Source: Candidatus Pullichristensenella avicola (GTDB lineage Bacteria > Bacillota > Clostridia > Christensenellales > Aristaeellaceae). From it: a stretch of 64,000 nucleotides of DNA. The stretch spans positions 42,231 through 106,230 of the forward strand of contig DVIA01000018.1 of assembly GCA_018711655.1 (NCBI GenBank), in the 5' to 3' direction. Position 1 is the first letter of the stretch; each line of letters begins with the position of its first letter. Under the pieces are notes generated by a model, which was not told where the DNA came from, searched no databases, and saw only the letters and a program-made list of their open reading frames with translations. The position numbers were made by a program, and so were the translations under genes. Positions 51,577-60,561 of the stretch are shown here, one piece after another.

Positions 51577-52773
51577 ATGCGAAAAGCCTCGTATGTATCC
51601 CGGGTCCTGCTGTCCACCGTTGGCGCAAAACTGATCCTGCTTTGGTTCATTGCCCTTCTGGTCTCTTTCGGCTTGTCCATGAGCATCGGGATCGCGCGCG
51701 ACCAGCTCGACACGCAGTCCTATTACCTCAATGACGATATGCGCGATCTGGCCTTTTTCGTCGATACCACGGCAGCGTACTATCCCGATGTCCAGGGGCG
51801 CGCAAATGCAATGCGGAAATTGCAGGACGTCCTCGCCTCCTGGCCCGGCATGCAGGCGGTCTATGCGCAAACCACATTGGAGGACGCCGGCCAAGGGATC
51901 GTCTGCTATGCGTACCCATCCGCCTTGTTGCGCAGGCTGCACCTGCCAACCTCCCGGCAGGGCGTCGAGGTCGGGGCCGGCGGGGGCGAAGGCGCGGTTT
52001 GGCTGGATAACCGTCTGGCCGGCCAATATCGCCCCGGCGATGAAATCTCCCTTGACCTCGATCTGGGCGATGGGCGCGCCTTCCGGCAGACCTTCACGGT
52101 CGCAGGATTCCTGAATGATGAGAACGTGCATTACGATTTTGACACAGGTTCTTCCGCGGAGACATATTCAGCGGATTTTGTCGCCCGGAACCCTTCAAAC
52201 TACATATGCGTAACCGCCAGCGACGGCGTATTTTCCGATGCGGCCTTTGACGGCCTGCGCTCCTGCGCGAAATTCCTCCTGCCTGAGAACGGCGATTGTA
52301 TCGCCGCATGGAAAGAACTTGCCCGCCAGCAGGGCGCCGGCTTTGTCAGCAGCATGGCGGACATTTTGCAAAACGACCGGGAAGCCATCGGCCTGATGAC
52401 CACCCCTGTGCTGATCCTGTGCATCATTATGATGGCGCTCACCCTCGTTGGGTTGGTCGGGACGCAGATGCAACTTATGAACCAATACAGGCAGGCGGCC
52501 TTTTCATTGGTCATGTGCGGCATGGCATGGCGCACATGGAAAGCGGCCTGGCTGGCGACCTTTTGCATACCGCTTTTCATCGCAAGCGCGATCGGGGCGT
52601 CGCTGGGAAGCGCCTGGGAATCGGTCGTTATGTTGCGGGGGATCCGCTTTGTCTCGCCCCTGACTGCCGCCGTCAGCATTGGGACCGTCCTGCTTTCCAT
52701 TCTGGGCATTCTTCCGAATATCAGCAGATGGAGCCGGATCGACATCAACGAATTCAGGAGGCTAAGCGAATGA
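51577..52773 (+). CDS. MacB/FtsX-like ABC transporter permease, second subunit
   Basis: 398 residues from ATG 51577 (GAGGTGA upstream; GTG 51568 is an alternative). Membrane helix at about 19-42, an extracellular domain (about 45-285, with GDEISLDLDLGDGRAFRQTF), then three C-terminal helices (VLILCIIMMALTLVGLVG; FCIPLFIASAIGASLG; TAAVSIGTVLLSILGILPN). Topology matches the frameshifted gene before it, so the two would form a heterodimeric permease. The stop overlaps the ATPase start (ATGA). No BceB-like ten-helix layout. Confidence 0.82.
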   Translation: MRKASYVSRVLLSTVGAKLILLWFIALLVSFGLSMSIGIARDQLDTQSYYLNDDMRDLAFFVDTTAAYYPDVQGRANAMRKLQDVLASWPGMQAVYAQTTLEDAGQGIVCYAYPSALLRRLHLPTSRQGVEVGAGGGEGAVWLDNRLAGQYRPGDEISLDLDLGDGRAFRQTFTVAGFLNDENVHYDFDTGSSAETYSADFVARNPSNYICVTASDGVFSDAAFDGLRSCAKFLLPENGDCIAAWKELARQQGAGFVSSMADILQNDREAIGLMTTPVLILCIIMMALTLVGLVGTQMQLMNQYRQAAFSLVMCGMAWRTWKAAWLATFCIPLFIASAIGASLGSAWESVVMLRGIRFVSPLTAAVSIGTVLLSILGILPNISRWSRIDINEFRRLSE

Positions 52774-53447
52774 ACAGCATTAAACTGCGCGGGATCACAA
52801 AGGTGTATGACCCCGGAAAACCATATGAAGTCGTAGCGCTCCAGGGAGTGGATGCGGAATTTGAATGTGGCCATTCCTATGCGGTCATGGGCGCCTCGGG
52901 CTCAGGAAAATCGACGCTGCTCAACATTCTGGGCGGGCTTGACCGCCCCACCCGGGGAACGTATTGCTGGGGCCCTTTGCAAATGGACGCCATGACCCCA
53001 AAGCTATTGACGAAAGTTCGGGCAGACAGCATCGGGTTCATCCTTCAGGATTACGGGTTGATCGACTATATCTCCGTCCTTGAGAACTGCCTTGCCCCCT
53101 GCATATTTGCCGGCAAAAGGAGAAGCCAGGCAAAGCGGGAAGCCGCAAAGGTTTTACAAATGCTGGGCATCGCAGAGCTTGCCAACCGGGAGGTAAAAAA
53201 GCTTTCCGGCGGACAGAAACAGCGGGCGGCCATCGCCCGCGCCATCATCAACCGCCCGAACCTGATCCTTGCCGACGAACCGACCGGCGCGCTGGATTCC
53301 AGAAACGCCGATATGATCTTACAGGCGCTTCTTTCCCTGGTCAACGAACAGTCGATCGTGATCCTGGCGACACACGACGCTGCCGCCGCCCGGCGCTGCG
53401 ATCATATACTGCGCATAAAGGACGGAAAGATCCTCCAGGCCTCCTGA
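52770..53447 (+). CDS. ABC transporter ATP-binding protein of module 2
   Basis: 225 residues from ATG 52770 (AGGAGG upstream). Walker [10 protein letters not shown] is at 41-49, the Q-loop in [13 protein letters not shown], signature [15 protein letters not shown], Walker [18 protein letters not shown] and switch histidine LATHDAAAA. It is a MacB/LolD-class ATPase for peptide or lipid extrusion and antimicrobial-peptide resistance. It is the last gene of the sigma factor/DUF4367/permease module. Twenty-seven bases separate its stop from the convergent histidine kinase stop. Confidence 0.92.
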   Translation: MNSIKLRGITKVYDPGKPYEVVALQGVDAEFECGHSYAVMGASGSGKSTLLNILGGLDRPTRGTYCWGPLQMDAMTPKLLTKVRADSIGFILQDYGLIDYISVLENCLAPCIFAGKRRSQAKREAAKVLQMLGIAELANREVKKLSGGQKQRAAIARAIINRPNLILADEPTGALDSRNADMILQALLSLVNEQSIVILATHDAAAARRCDHILRIKDGKILQAS

Positions 53448-53474
53448 CGCCTCGAACCATCCCCCGCGCCCCCG

Positions 53475-54731
53475 TCAGTCCCCGCCTTCAACGCCCGGCA
53501 GCACGATGCTGAACCGGCTTCCGTGGGGCTTCACGGGGGCGTAAGTTACTTTGCCGCCATGGCTTGCCGCGATGCTGCGGGCGACGCTCAGCCCCAGCCC
53601 GCTGTGCGCGCGGCCTGTGCGGCTTTTTTCTATGCGGTAAAAGCGCTCGAAAATGTGCGCGCGGTGTTCCGGGGCGATGCCGGGGCCGTCGTCCTCGACG
53701 ATGAGCGCGACGTTGCGTCCCTGCCGCTGCGCAAAGACCTTTATGTGCCCGCCCGCCGGCGTATAGCAGACGGCGTTGTCCACCAATACGTTGACCGCCC
53801 GTTGCAGCATGGCCTCGCTGCCCTCCACCAGCGGCAGCGTCCCTTCCTGGCGCGCGGCGCGCAGCCGGACGCCCTTTTGCGCCGCCGCCGCGGCGTGGCA
53901 TTCCACCGCCCTCTGGATCAGTACGCAGGCCTCCACGGGGTCCCCCTTCCCCGCCTGCCCGGGCGCGGCGGTCAGGAGCAGCAGGTCCTCGGAAAGCCGG
54001 CCCATGTGCGTAAGCTCCTTCAGGATCTGCCCGATAAACGGCGTCGGGTCGGGCGGCTCCAACTTCAGCGCCTCCGCATTGAAGCGGATCACCTGCAGCG
54101 GCGTGCGCAGTTCGTGCGAAGCGGCGGAAACGAAGCGGTTCTGGGTTTCGTGGGCTTCCCGGATGGGCCGCACCGCCCGCCCCGTAAAGAACCAGCAAAA
54201 CAGGGCGACGACCGCCAGCGCCGCCAGCGCGATGCCCGCGTAGAGCAGACGCTGGACGCGCCGCTGGGCGTCCGCTTCGCGCATATCCCGCAGGACGACG
54301 ACGGTGCGCGCGTTCCGGTAGTCGTTGAGAAAGCAGACCGCCGCCAGGTAGCGCTCGCCGTGCTCGCCCGTGACCGTGCCCTGCCAGCCGCCGTCCGCGC
54401 CCTCCGCAGCCTCCAGGGCGTGCGAGACCAGAGTTTCCCTCTCCGTCGGCGTCCGCCAGCCGCCGCGGAAGGGGATGGGCCCGCCGCCATCCGCAATGGA
54501 GATGACGAGCCCGCCGGCCGCCTCCATCTTGCCCAGCTCCGATGCCTGAAGGACGTTGCCGATGCGCACGTCCTGCGCGACGCGCTCCACCTGTGCCATC
54601 AGCCGCACCCATTCGCTTTCCTCCATCTGCCGTTCGGAGACGATGAGCGCCGCCAGCGCGGTGCAGAGGATCACGGCCGAAAGCACGCCGGTGAGCAGCA
54701 GCGCCAGCTTTCTGCGCAGCGCCGCGATCAT
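53475..54731 (-). CDS. Sensor histidine kinase of module 3
   Basis: 418 residues. Membrane helices are at about 8-32 and 165-186, with an extracellular sensor domain of about 130 residues between (RVAQDVRIGNVLQ, GGLVISIADGGG). The H-box is SAASHELRTPLQ (histidine near 204), the N-box VNVLVDNAVCYT and the G-box RAHSGLGLSVARSIAA. Its start overlaps the stop of the regulator gene (ATGA). The pair is divergent from the hybrid operon at 55560-62917. Confidence 0.92.
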   Translation of the reverse strand: MIAALRRKLALLLTGVLSAVILCTALAALIVSERQMEESEWVRLMAQVERVAQDVRIGNVLQASELGKMEAAGGLVISIADGGGPIPFRGGWRTPTERETLVSHALEAAEGADGGWQGTVTGEHGERYLAAVCFLNDYRNARTVVVLRDMREADAQRRVQRLLYAGIALAALAVVALFCWFFTGRAVRPIREAHETQNRFVSAASHELRTPLQVIRFNAEALKLEPPDPTPFIGQILKELTHMGRLSEDLLLLTAAPGQAGKGDPVEACVLIQRAVECHAAAAAQKGVRLRAARQEGTLPLVEGSEAMLQRAVNVLVDNAVCYTPAGGHIKVFAQRQGRNVALIVEDDGPGIAPEHRAHIFERFYRIEKSRTGRAHSGLGLSVARSIAASHGGKVTYAPVKPHGSRFSIVLPGVEGGD

Positions 54732-55402
54732 ACGCGCTCCAGGCGGAAACCAATCCCATGCACGGTGGCGATCTTCACGTCCGCCCCCACCGCGCCCAGG
54801 CGCTTGCGCAGGAAATAGATGTAATTGTCCAGGTTGCCGCCCTCCACCGGCGCGTCGCCCCAAACGCGCGATAGCAGCAACCCGCGGGGCAGCACCTGCC
54901 CGGGATTGCGCATGAACTGGGCGAGCAGGCTGGCCTCCCGCCTGCTCAGCGCGCAGGAGGCCCCGTTTTCGTGCTGCAAAAAGCCCCTGTCCGCATTCAG
55001 GGTGATTTTCCCATACTGCAGCCGCTCCGGCTCGCTCAGCTGCGGGGCGCGCCGTCCCAGCGCGCGCACGCGCGCCAGCAGTTCCTCCACGGCAAACGGC
55101 TTCACCAGATAGTCGTCCGCCCCCGCGTCCAGGCCCTCCACGCGGTCGCCGACATTGGCCATGGCCGTGATCATCAGCACGGGGGTGGTGATGCGCATCT
55201 CGCGCAGCCGCCGGAGGATCTGGACGCCGTCCATCCCCGGAAGCATCCGGTCCAGCAGGATCAGTTCGTACTGCCCCTGCGACGCCGCTTCCAGCCCGCC
55301 CGGGCCGTCCCCGCAGACATCGGCCGCAAAGCCCGCGTGCTTCAAATGGAACGCCAACCCCTGGGCCAGCGGGGCGTCGTCTTCAACGATCAGTATCCGC
55401 AT
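54728..55402 (-). CDS. OmpR/PhoB-type response regulator of module 3
   Basis: 224 residues from ATG 55402 (GGAAGGGAGG upstream). Receiver residues are E7/D8/D9, D51 (LILLDRMLP) and K101 (LVKPFA). The winged helix includes CALSRREASLLAQFMRNPG and EGGNLDNYIYFLRKRL. A TATAAT -10 box lies at 55428-55433 on the minus strand without a good -35; instead TCTAATT direct repeats spaced 11 bases cover the -35 position, suggesting autoactivation. Confidence 0.92.
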   Translation of the reverse strand: MRILIVEDDAPLAQGLAFHLKHAGFAADVCGDGPGGLEAASQGQYELILLDRMLPGMDGVQILRRLREMRITTPVLMITAMANVGDRVEGLDAGADDYLVKPFAVEELLARVRALGRRAPQLSEPERLQYGKITLNADRGFLQHENGASCALSRREASLLAQFMRNPGQVLPRGLLLSRVWGDAPVEGGNLDNYIYFLRKRLGAVGADVKIATVHGIGFRLERV

Positions 55403-55444
55403 CCGCGCGCCTCCCTTCCATGCTCCCATTATAGCGCGGAACCA

Positions 55445-55486
55445 TCTAATTTTCCTCTAATTCCCGGATTTAGAAGCCTTTTAGAA
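55445..55486. promoter_or_regulatory. Divergent response-regulator operator of module 3
   Basis: TCTAATT at 55445 and 55456 (11-base spacing) faces TTTAGAA at 55469 and 55480 (11-base spacing). The second pair is close to the reverse complement of the first. Each pair sits near the -35 position of one divergent promoter (TATAAT on minus at 55428-55433; TAGAAT on plus at 55497-55502). This is the classic layout for an OmpR-family activator working both ways. Confidence 0.6.
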
Positions 55487-55559
55487 AAACGCCTGCTAGA
55501 ATGGCACTGTAAGGAACCCCCCGGTTCCATTATACACGATTTTTGTGGGGGTGGCTATC

Positions 55560-57770
55560 ATGAAAAAGCATTGGAAAAGGCGTCCCTGCCTGTTTCTCTG
55601 CCTGGCGCTGCTCGCGGCGCTCTTCCCCTCCGGCGTCTCCCTGGCCTCCGGGGTAGCCATGGGGCGCTATGTGGAAACGGTGCTCGACCTTCCCGACGGG
55701 GCGTGGCAGGCGTTCGCACAGGCAGGCGGCACGGTCTACGCCGTGGACGCGGGCGGGGAAACGCTGCTGCGCAGCCTCGACCTCGCCGCCAACAACTGGG
55801 AAACGCTGCCCACCGGCCACGACGAAGGGGCTTCGCCCGCGCAGGGCGGCGTGAACGGCATTGCCGTAGCCGCGGATGGCGCCATCTACCTGTCCTCCGG
55901 CTGGGCCATGGCGACAGAGGACGGCTATCCCTTCCTTGAACGCATCCAAAACGGCCAGGCGCAGCGCGTGCAACTCGACCAGAAGCTCTACACGGGCTCA
56001 GACCGCCTGCTGTTCTGCGCGCTGCCCTCCGGCGGCCTGATCGCCCTCAGCGACATGGAAGCCTTCCGCTTCTCGCCGGATGGGGAAACGCTCAATCGCT
56101 ATGCCGTGCCAAACGGCGCGTCCGTCGCCGCGTATGGCGGCGAAGCTGCCATATGCTCCCCGGCCAACGGCCTGATCACCGTGCTCGACGTCGAGAGCGG
56201 GCAGACGCTGCGCACGCTGCCCCTGCCCAGCGCGGCCAGCGAAGGCGTGGTCGGCTATGACGGCAACGGCGCGCTGTATTACGTCTGCGCGGACGGCCTC
56301 TATCAGGTCAACGCCGGCAGCACCCTCATGGTGCAGATCGCCGACGGGCGGCTGATGACTGCGGGCAAACCCAGCGCCCTGCCGCGCGCGATGCTGTTTG
56401 ACGCGCAGAACAACCCGATCGTCGCCTACCAGCAGGACGGCGCCCTGTCGCTCATCGCCTATACCTACGATGAAAACGTCGCCACCGAGCCGGCCACTGT
56501 CCTGAGCGTCTATACGCTTTACGACAGCACGGCGCTGCGCGAATGCGTCAACCGGTTCCAGCAGGCCTGCCCGGATGTGATGGTGGACATCACCGTGGCC
56601 CTGCCCGAGGGGACTGCCGTTACCCGCGACGACGCCATCCGCACGCTGAATACGGAACTGCTCTCCGGCAATGGGCCGGACGTGCTGGTGCTGGACGGCC
56701 TGCCTGTGGGGAATTACATCGGGCAGGGGGTGCTGCTGGACCTGTCCTCCGCCGTGCAGCCGATGCTGGATTCAGGCGCGCTGCTTCCGAACATCGCCTC
56801 GTCCTTTGCGGAAGAGGGCTCCATCCCTGCCGTGCCCACGCGCTTTTTGCTGCCCACGCTGTGGGGCGAGGTGTCGGGCATGGAAACGCTTGCGGACGTG
56901 GCCGCCTGGGCGCAGGCAAACCCGGACGCCCTGCCCCTCTACGCGACGGATACCGCCTTTTTGCTCGGCACGTTCTACGCCAGCTGCGCGCCGGCGTGGT
57001 TTGACGGGCAGGGCAGGCTCGACGCGGCGTCGATCGAAGAATTTCTCACTGCGCTCAAGGCGATCCGGGGCGATTGGAGCTATGAAGCCGCCGTGCAGGC
57101 CACGGGGCAGGACTTCCGCGCCCATCTCTCCGGCAGCGGCGTACATCTCTCGGGCTGGAACCCCTACGGCGGCGGCCTTGACAGGGGCGCCATGGAAGAA
57201 AACATGGGCGCCGTGATGATGATGCGCGGCTTCCAGAAGCAGCTTCCCAGCCTACTCAGCGGCATGGACAACGCGGCGGAGTTGAACGGGCAAATGATCG
57301 CCAGCGATCTCGAAAACGGCGGCTTTGCGGCGCTACCGGGACAGGCGGAGGGCTGCTTCATTCCTACGCAGATACTGGGCGTGAACCGGAATTCCGCCAA
57401 CGCCGAAGTTGCGCAGGCGTTTGTCGCCCATGCGCTGGGCGAAGGTCCGCAATCCTTTGATTTCGCATCCGCGGGCTTCCCGGTCAATACCGCGGCGCTT
57501 GAGGGGCTGCTCAGCGGGGACGCCGGCCAGGGCGGCATGAGCATGGGCGGCGGCGGGGACGGCCTCACCTGGGTCAGCACGCCGCTGGACGAAAAGCAGT
57601 GCGCGCAGCTGCGCAACCTCATCGAAGGGCTGACGACGCCCGTCGTCGTGGATTTTACGCTCTACCAGATGCTCGTGGACGAGAGCGCGCCCTTCTTTGC
57701 GGGCAGCATCGACGCCGCGCAGGCCGCACAAAACGTGTGCGCCCGGGCCAATGCGTACCTTGCGGAGTAG
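55560..57770 (+). CDS. Secreted fusion of beta-propeller-like and extracellular solute-binding domains
   Basis: 736 residues from ATG 55560. The signal peptide (about 1-30) ends SLA|SG without a lipobox. Residues about 40-310 consist of propeller-like blades with recurring strings (GGTVYAVDAGGETLLRSLD, GGVNGIAVAADGAIYLSSG, GYDGNGALYYVCADGLYQV). Residues about 313-720 resemble a family 1/8 solute-binding protein (DSTALRECVNRFQQACPDV, LLSGNGPDVLVLDG, SGWNPYGGGLD, AEVAQAFVAHALGEG). It leads an operon with two importer-type permeases but no ATPase. The propeller may bind a large ligand or cell-wall polymer. The specific ligand is unknown. Confidence 0.8.
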   Translation: MKKHWKRRPCLFLCLALLAALFPSGVSLASGVAMGRYVETVLDLPDGAWQAFAQAGGTVYAVDAGGETLLRSLDLAANNWETLPTGHDEGASPAQGGVNGIAVAADGAIYLSSGWAMATEDGYPFLERIQNGQAQRVQLDQKLYTGSDRLLFCALPSGGLIALSDMEAFRFSPDGETLNRYAVPNGASVAAYGGEAAICSPANGLITVLDVESGQTLRTLPLPSAASEGVVGYDGNGALYYVCADGLYQVNAGSTLMVQIADGRLMTAGKPSALPRAMLFDAQNNPIVAYQQDGALSLIAYTYDENVATEPATVLSVYTLYDSTALRECVNRFQQACPDVMVDITVALPEGTAVTRDDAIRTLNTELLSGNGPDVLVLDGLPVGNYIGQGVLLDLSSAVQPMLDSGALLPNIASSFAEEGSIPAVPTRFLLPTLWGEVSGMETLADVAAWAQANPDALPLYATDTAFLLGTFYASCAPAWFDGQGRLDAASIEEFLTALKAIRGDWSYEAAVQATGQDFRAHLSGSGVHLSGWNPYGGGLDRGAMEENMGAVMMMRGFQKQLPSLLSGMDNAAELNGQMIASDLENGGFAALPGQAEGCFIPTQILGVNRNSANAEVAQAFVAHALGEGPQSFDFASAGFPVNTAALEGLLSGDAGQGGMSMGGGGDGLTWVSTPLDEKQCAQLRNLIEGLTTPVVVDFTLYQMLVDESAPFFAGSIDAAQAAQNVCARANAYLAE

Positions 57771-58608
57771 CGGCGCGCGCCGCCGCGAGGCGCTGGCCGG
57801 CTACCTGTTCCTGCTGCCCAGCCTCATCGGCGTGTGCGTCTTCCTGGTGTCCCCCATGGCCGACACCGTGCGCCGCTCGTTTTTCTCCGTCGCCGGGGAA
57901 TGGCGCGGATGGGAAAACTACCAGACGCTGATGGGCAACGCCTCGTTCCGCCTGGCGGCGGGCAATACCGCCCGCTTCCTGGCCATCGCCATCCCCCTGC
58001 TCCTGCTCCTCTCGCTGGGGGCCGCGCTGGCGGTCAGGCGCGCGCCGGCGTTTGTGAAGTCCAGCTTCCTTGTGCCCCTGGCGCTGCCGGTGGCTTCGCT
58101 GGCGCTGATCTGGCGGCTGCTGTTTGACAGCCAGGGGCTTATCAACGCGGCGCTGGACGCCATGGGGGTGGGCACGGCCGCCTTCCTCGATTCCGGGGCT
58201 TCCTTCTGGGTGCTGGTGGGCAGCTACATCTGGAAAAACGCCGGCTTTGGCATGGTGTTGTTCCTCGCCGCGCTGGCGAACGTCCCCCAAAATCTCTACG
58301 AGGCCGCCCAGTTGGACGGCGCGGGGCGGTTCCAGCAATTTTGCTGCATTACGCTCCCGCACCTGTACCCCACGCTGTTTGTCACCGCGGTGCTGTCCGT
58401 CGTCAACGCCTTCAAGGTGTTCCGGGAAGCGTATCTTGTGGCAGGCAACTACCCGCACGAACAGATGTACCTCTTGCAGCACCTGTTCAACAACTGGTTT
58501 TTGCGTCTGGACGTCGATAAGCTGTGCGCGGCCGCCACGCTGACCGCGCTGGTATTGGCGGCGCTGATCGCGCTTTTGCAGAAATTCTGGGGGAGGTCGC
58601 GCGTGTGA
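57751..58608 (+). CDS. Carbohydrate-type ABC transporter permease (MalF/UgpA family)
   Basis: 285 residues from ATG 57751, overlapping the previous gene by 20 bases. About six membrane helices (first LAGYLFLLPSLIGVCVFLV). The cytoplasmic EAA loop is intact: EAAQLDGAGRFQQFCCITLP, the site that docks the ATPase. It would form a heterodimer with the permease encoded next (overlap GTGA). With EAA loops kept and no ATPase gene in the operon, it probably borrows a shared MsmX-type ATPase (inference). Confidence 0.9.
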   Translation: MRTLRSSGARRREALAGYLFLLPSLIGVCVFLVSPMADTVRRSFFSVAGEWRGWENYQTLMGNASFRLAAGNTARFLAIAIPLLLLLSLGAALAVRRAPAFVKSSFLVPLALPVASLALIWRLLFDSQGLINAALDAMGVGTAAFLDSGASFWVLVGSYIWKNAGFGMVLFLAALANVPQNLYEAAQLDGAGRFQQFCCITLPHLYPTLFVTAVLSVVNAFKVFREAYLVAGNYPHEQMYLLQHLFNNWFLRLDVDKLCAAATLTALVLAALIALLQKFWGRSRV

Positions 58609-59453
58609 GAGGATTGGGAAAAGCCCTCTGGGCCGGCCTGTGCGCGCTTCTGTGCCTGACCGTGCTGTTCCCGCTGGGAATGTTGCTCTCCGGCTCGCTG
58701 ATGGGCGGCGACGAAGCGCTCAAAACCCTCGGGCCCGTCTTTTCCAGGGCGGAGGGATACGCCGCATGGCCGCTGCTGCCGCAGTATCCCACGCTGCGCG
58801 GCTACATCGAACTGACGCTGGATTCGCCGGAGTTCTTCGCCATGTTCTGGAACTCCATCGTCTACGCAGGCCTCTCGCTTTTGGGGCAGCTTGTGGGCGT
58901 GGGCGCGGCATGGGGGCTTGCGCGCTACCGCTTCCCTTTCAGGAAGGCCATCTTTGCGCTGTACGTCTTCCTCATGCTCATGCCCTTCCAGGTGACCATG
59001 ATCGGGCAGTACCTTTCGCTGGACGCCCTGCGCCTGATGGACACGCGCTGGGCGATCGTGCTGCCCGCAGCCTTTTCGACGCTTCCCGTTTTTATCATGG
59101 CGCGCTTCTTTGAAGCGGTCCCGGGAAGCGTGCTCGAAGCCGCCCGCATCGACGGCGCGGGGGAAGCGCGCATCTTCCTGCGCATCGCCCTGCCGCTGGG
59201 CTTTCCCGGGCTTCTCAGCGCCATGGTGCTGGGCTTTATCGAGGTCTGGGGCATGATCGAGCAGCCGATGACCTTCCTGCGCTCGCAAAACCTCTGGCCG
59301 CTGTCCATGTATTTGCCGCAGATCACGGAGGACTCGCTGGGCTGGGCGATGACTGCGTCCGCCATCGCGCTCATGCCGCCGCTGCTTGTGTTCCTGTGCG
59401 GGCAACGGCATCTCGTGCAGGGCATTGGGACGATGGGACTGAAGGAAGGATGA
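58605..59453 (+). CDS. Carbohydrate-type ABC transporter permease (MalG/UgpE family)
   Basis: 282 residues from GTG 58605 (GGGGGAGG upstream), coupled to the previous gene by a 4-base overlap. About six membrane helices. The segment LMLMPFQVTMIGQYLSLDAL and the EAA loop EAARIDGAGEARIFLRIALP are typical of MalG-type subunits. Frames extending upstream are inside the partner gene and not real. It completes the importer-type channel for the propeller/solute-binding fusion. Confidence 0.9.
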   Translation: MRGLGKALWAGLCALLCLTVLFPLGMLLSGSLMGGDEALKTLGPVFSRAEGYAAWPLLPQYPTLRGYIELTLDSPEFFAMFWNSIVYAGLSLLGQLVGVGAAWGLARYRFPFRKAIFALYVFLMLMPFQVTMIGQYLSLDALRLMDTRWAIVLPAAFSTLPVFIMARFFEAVPGSVLEAARIDGAGEARIFLRIALPLGFPGLLSAMVLGFIEVWGMIEQPMTFLRSQNLWPLSMYLPQITEDSLGWAMTASAIALMPPLLVFLCGQRHLVQGIGTMGLKEG

Positions 59454-59457
59454 TACC

Positions 59458-60561
59458 ATGCAGATCGAAGGAAAGCGGCGCCCCATATGGCCGCGCGTGA
59501 TGGGGTATTTCCTCGCCGCCATGCTGCTTTTGACGCTGGTCAGCCGCGTGGCGGACGCGCTGCTGCTGCCGGTGGTCGAATGCGCCCAGCCCCTGCCGGG
59601 CGCGCTCTCCCACATCGTGACGCTGCGCGGGGTGGTCGAGGCGGAAGAACAGCAGCCTGTGGCGGCGGAGGCAGGGCTGACCATCGCCCGCGTCTGCGTC
59701 CGCGCCGGGCAGAAAGTCGAGGCGGGCGACGTGCTCGCCGAGTATGACCGGGAAGCGCTGCAACGCATTTTGGAAGAAAAGCAGGCGGCGCTGCAAACGC
59801 TCGCTTTGCAGGCGCAGTTAGAGGCCATGGAGCCGGGAACGGAGCCGTCCTCCGACGGGACGGTCCAGCCCCAGTCCACCTCCCTGGATATGCAGCGCCA
59901 GATCGCCCGGCAGCAGCTGCAGGACCTGGAGACACAGGCGGCACAGGCGGAAGTGGAGCGCCTCACACAGCTTTTGTACAGCGGCGCGGCGCTCACAGCG
60001 CCCGTGTCCGGCACCGTCAGCGAAGTCCTGGTGGAAGCGGGCGACGTCGCCACGGCCGGGGCGGCATTCCGGCTTGCCCCCGCGTCCTCGGCGCGCATCG
60101 CGCGCTGCGAAGCCGCCAGTGATCAGGCGGAACACCTCTCCATCGGCATGGAGGCGCGTTTCCATCTCTCCGGCGAAGCAGCCCCCTGCGCGGAGACGGC
60201 GACCCTGCGCAGCCTCACGCCCACACCGGCAGGCTATGAGGCCGTCTTTGCCCTGCCCGATGGCGTCGGCGCCCTCGGCCAGTCCGTTTCCATAACGGCC
60301 ACGCAGACGACCGGGACCTATGGGATGTGCGTGCCGCTGGGCGCCATCGTCTATCGCGGGGAAGCGACGGGCGTGTACCGCATACGCACGAAACAGAGCG
60401 TCCTCGGCGAGGTGGAGTATGCGGAATTTGTCGCCGTGACCGTCCAGGAAACCGACGCCCAATCCGCGGCCATCGACGCCGCGCTGCTTGCGCAGGATCA
60501 GGTGATCGTCTTGAGCAACAAGCCGGTAAGCGAAGGCGACCGCGTCAGGAGCACGGCATGA
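59458..60561 (+). CDS. HlyD-like efflux adaptor of module 3
   Basis: 367 residues from ATG 59458 (GAAGGAAGG upstream). Membrane anchor at about 14-36. The barrel-sandwich halves are ARVCVRAGQKVEAGDVLAEY and LTAPVSGTVSEVLVEAGDVA, separated by a helical hairpin (about 98-170, REALQRILEEKQAALQTLAL and QQLQDLETQAAQAEVERLTQ). The barrel contains EHLSIGMEARFHLSGEA. Adaptors normally serve exporters, so its place behind importer-type permeases is unexpected. It is coupled to the MacB-like gene by a 4-base overlap. Confidence 0.87.
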   Translation: MQIEGKRRPIWPRVMGYFLAAMLLLTLVSRVADALLLPVVECAQPLPGALSHIVTLRGVVEAEEQQPVAAEAGLTIARVCVRAGQKVEAGDVLAEYDREALQRILEEKQAALQTLALQAQLEAMEPGTEPSSDGTVQPQSTSLDMQRQIARQQLQDLETQAAQAEVERLTQLLYSGAALTAPVSGTVSEVLVEAGDVATAGAAFRLAPASSARIARCEAASDQAEHLSIGMEARFHLSGEAAPCAETATLRSLTPTPAGYEAVFALPDGVGALGQSVSITATQTTGTYGMCVPLGAIVYRGEATGVYRIRTKQSVLGEVEYAEFVAVTVQETDAQSAAIDAALLAQDQVIVLSNKPVSEGDRVRSTA

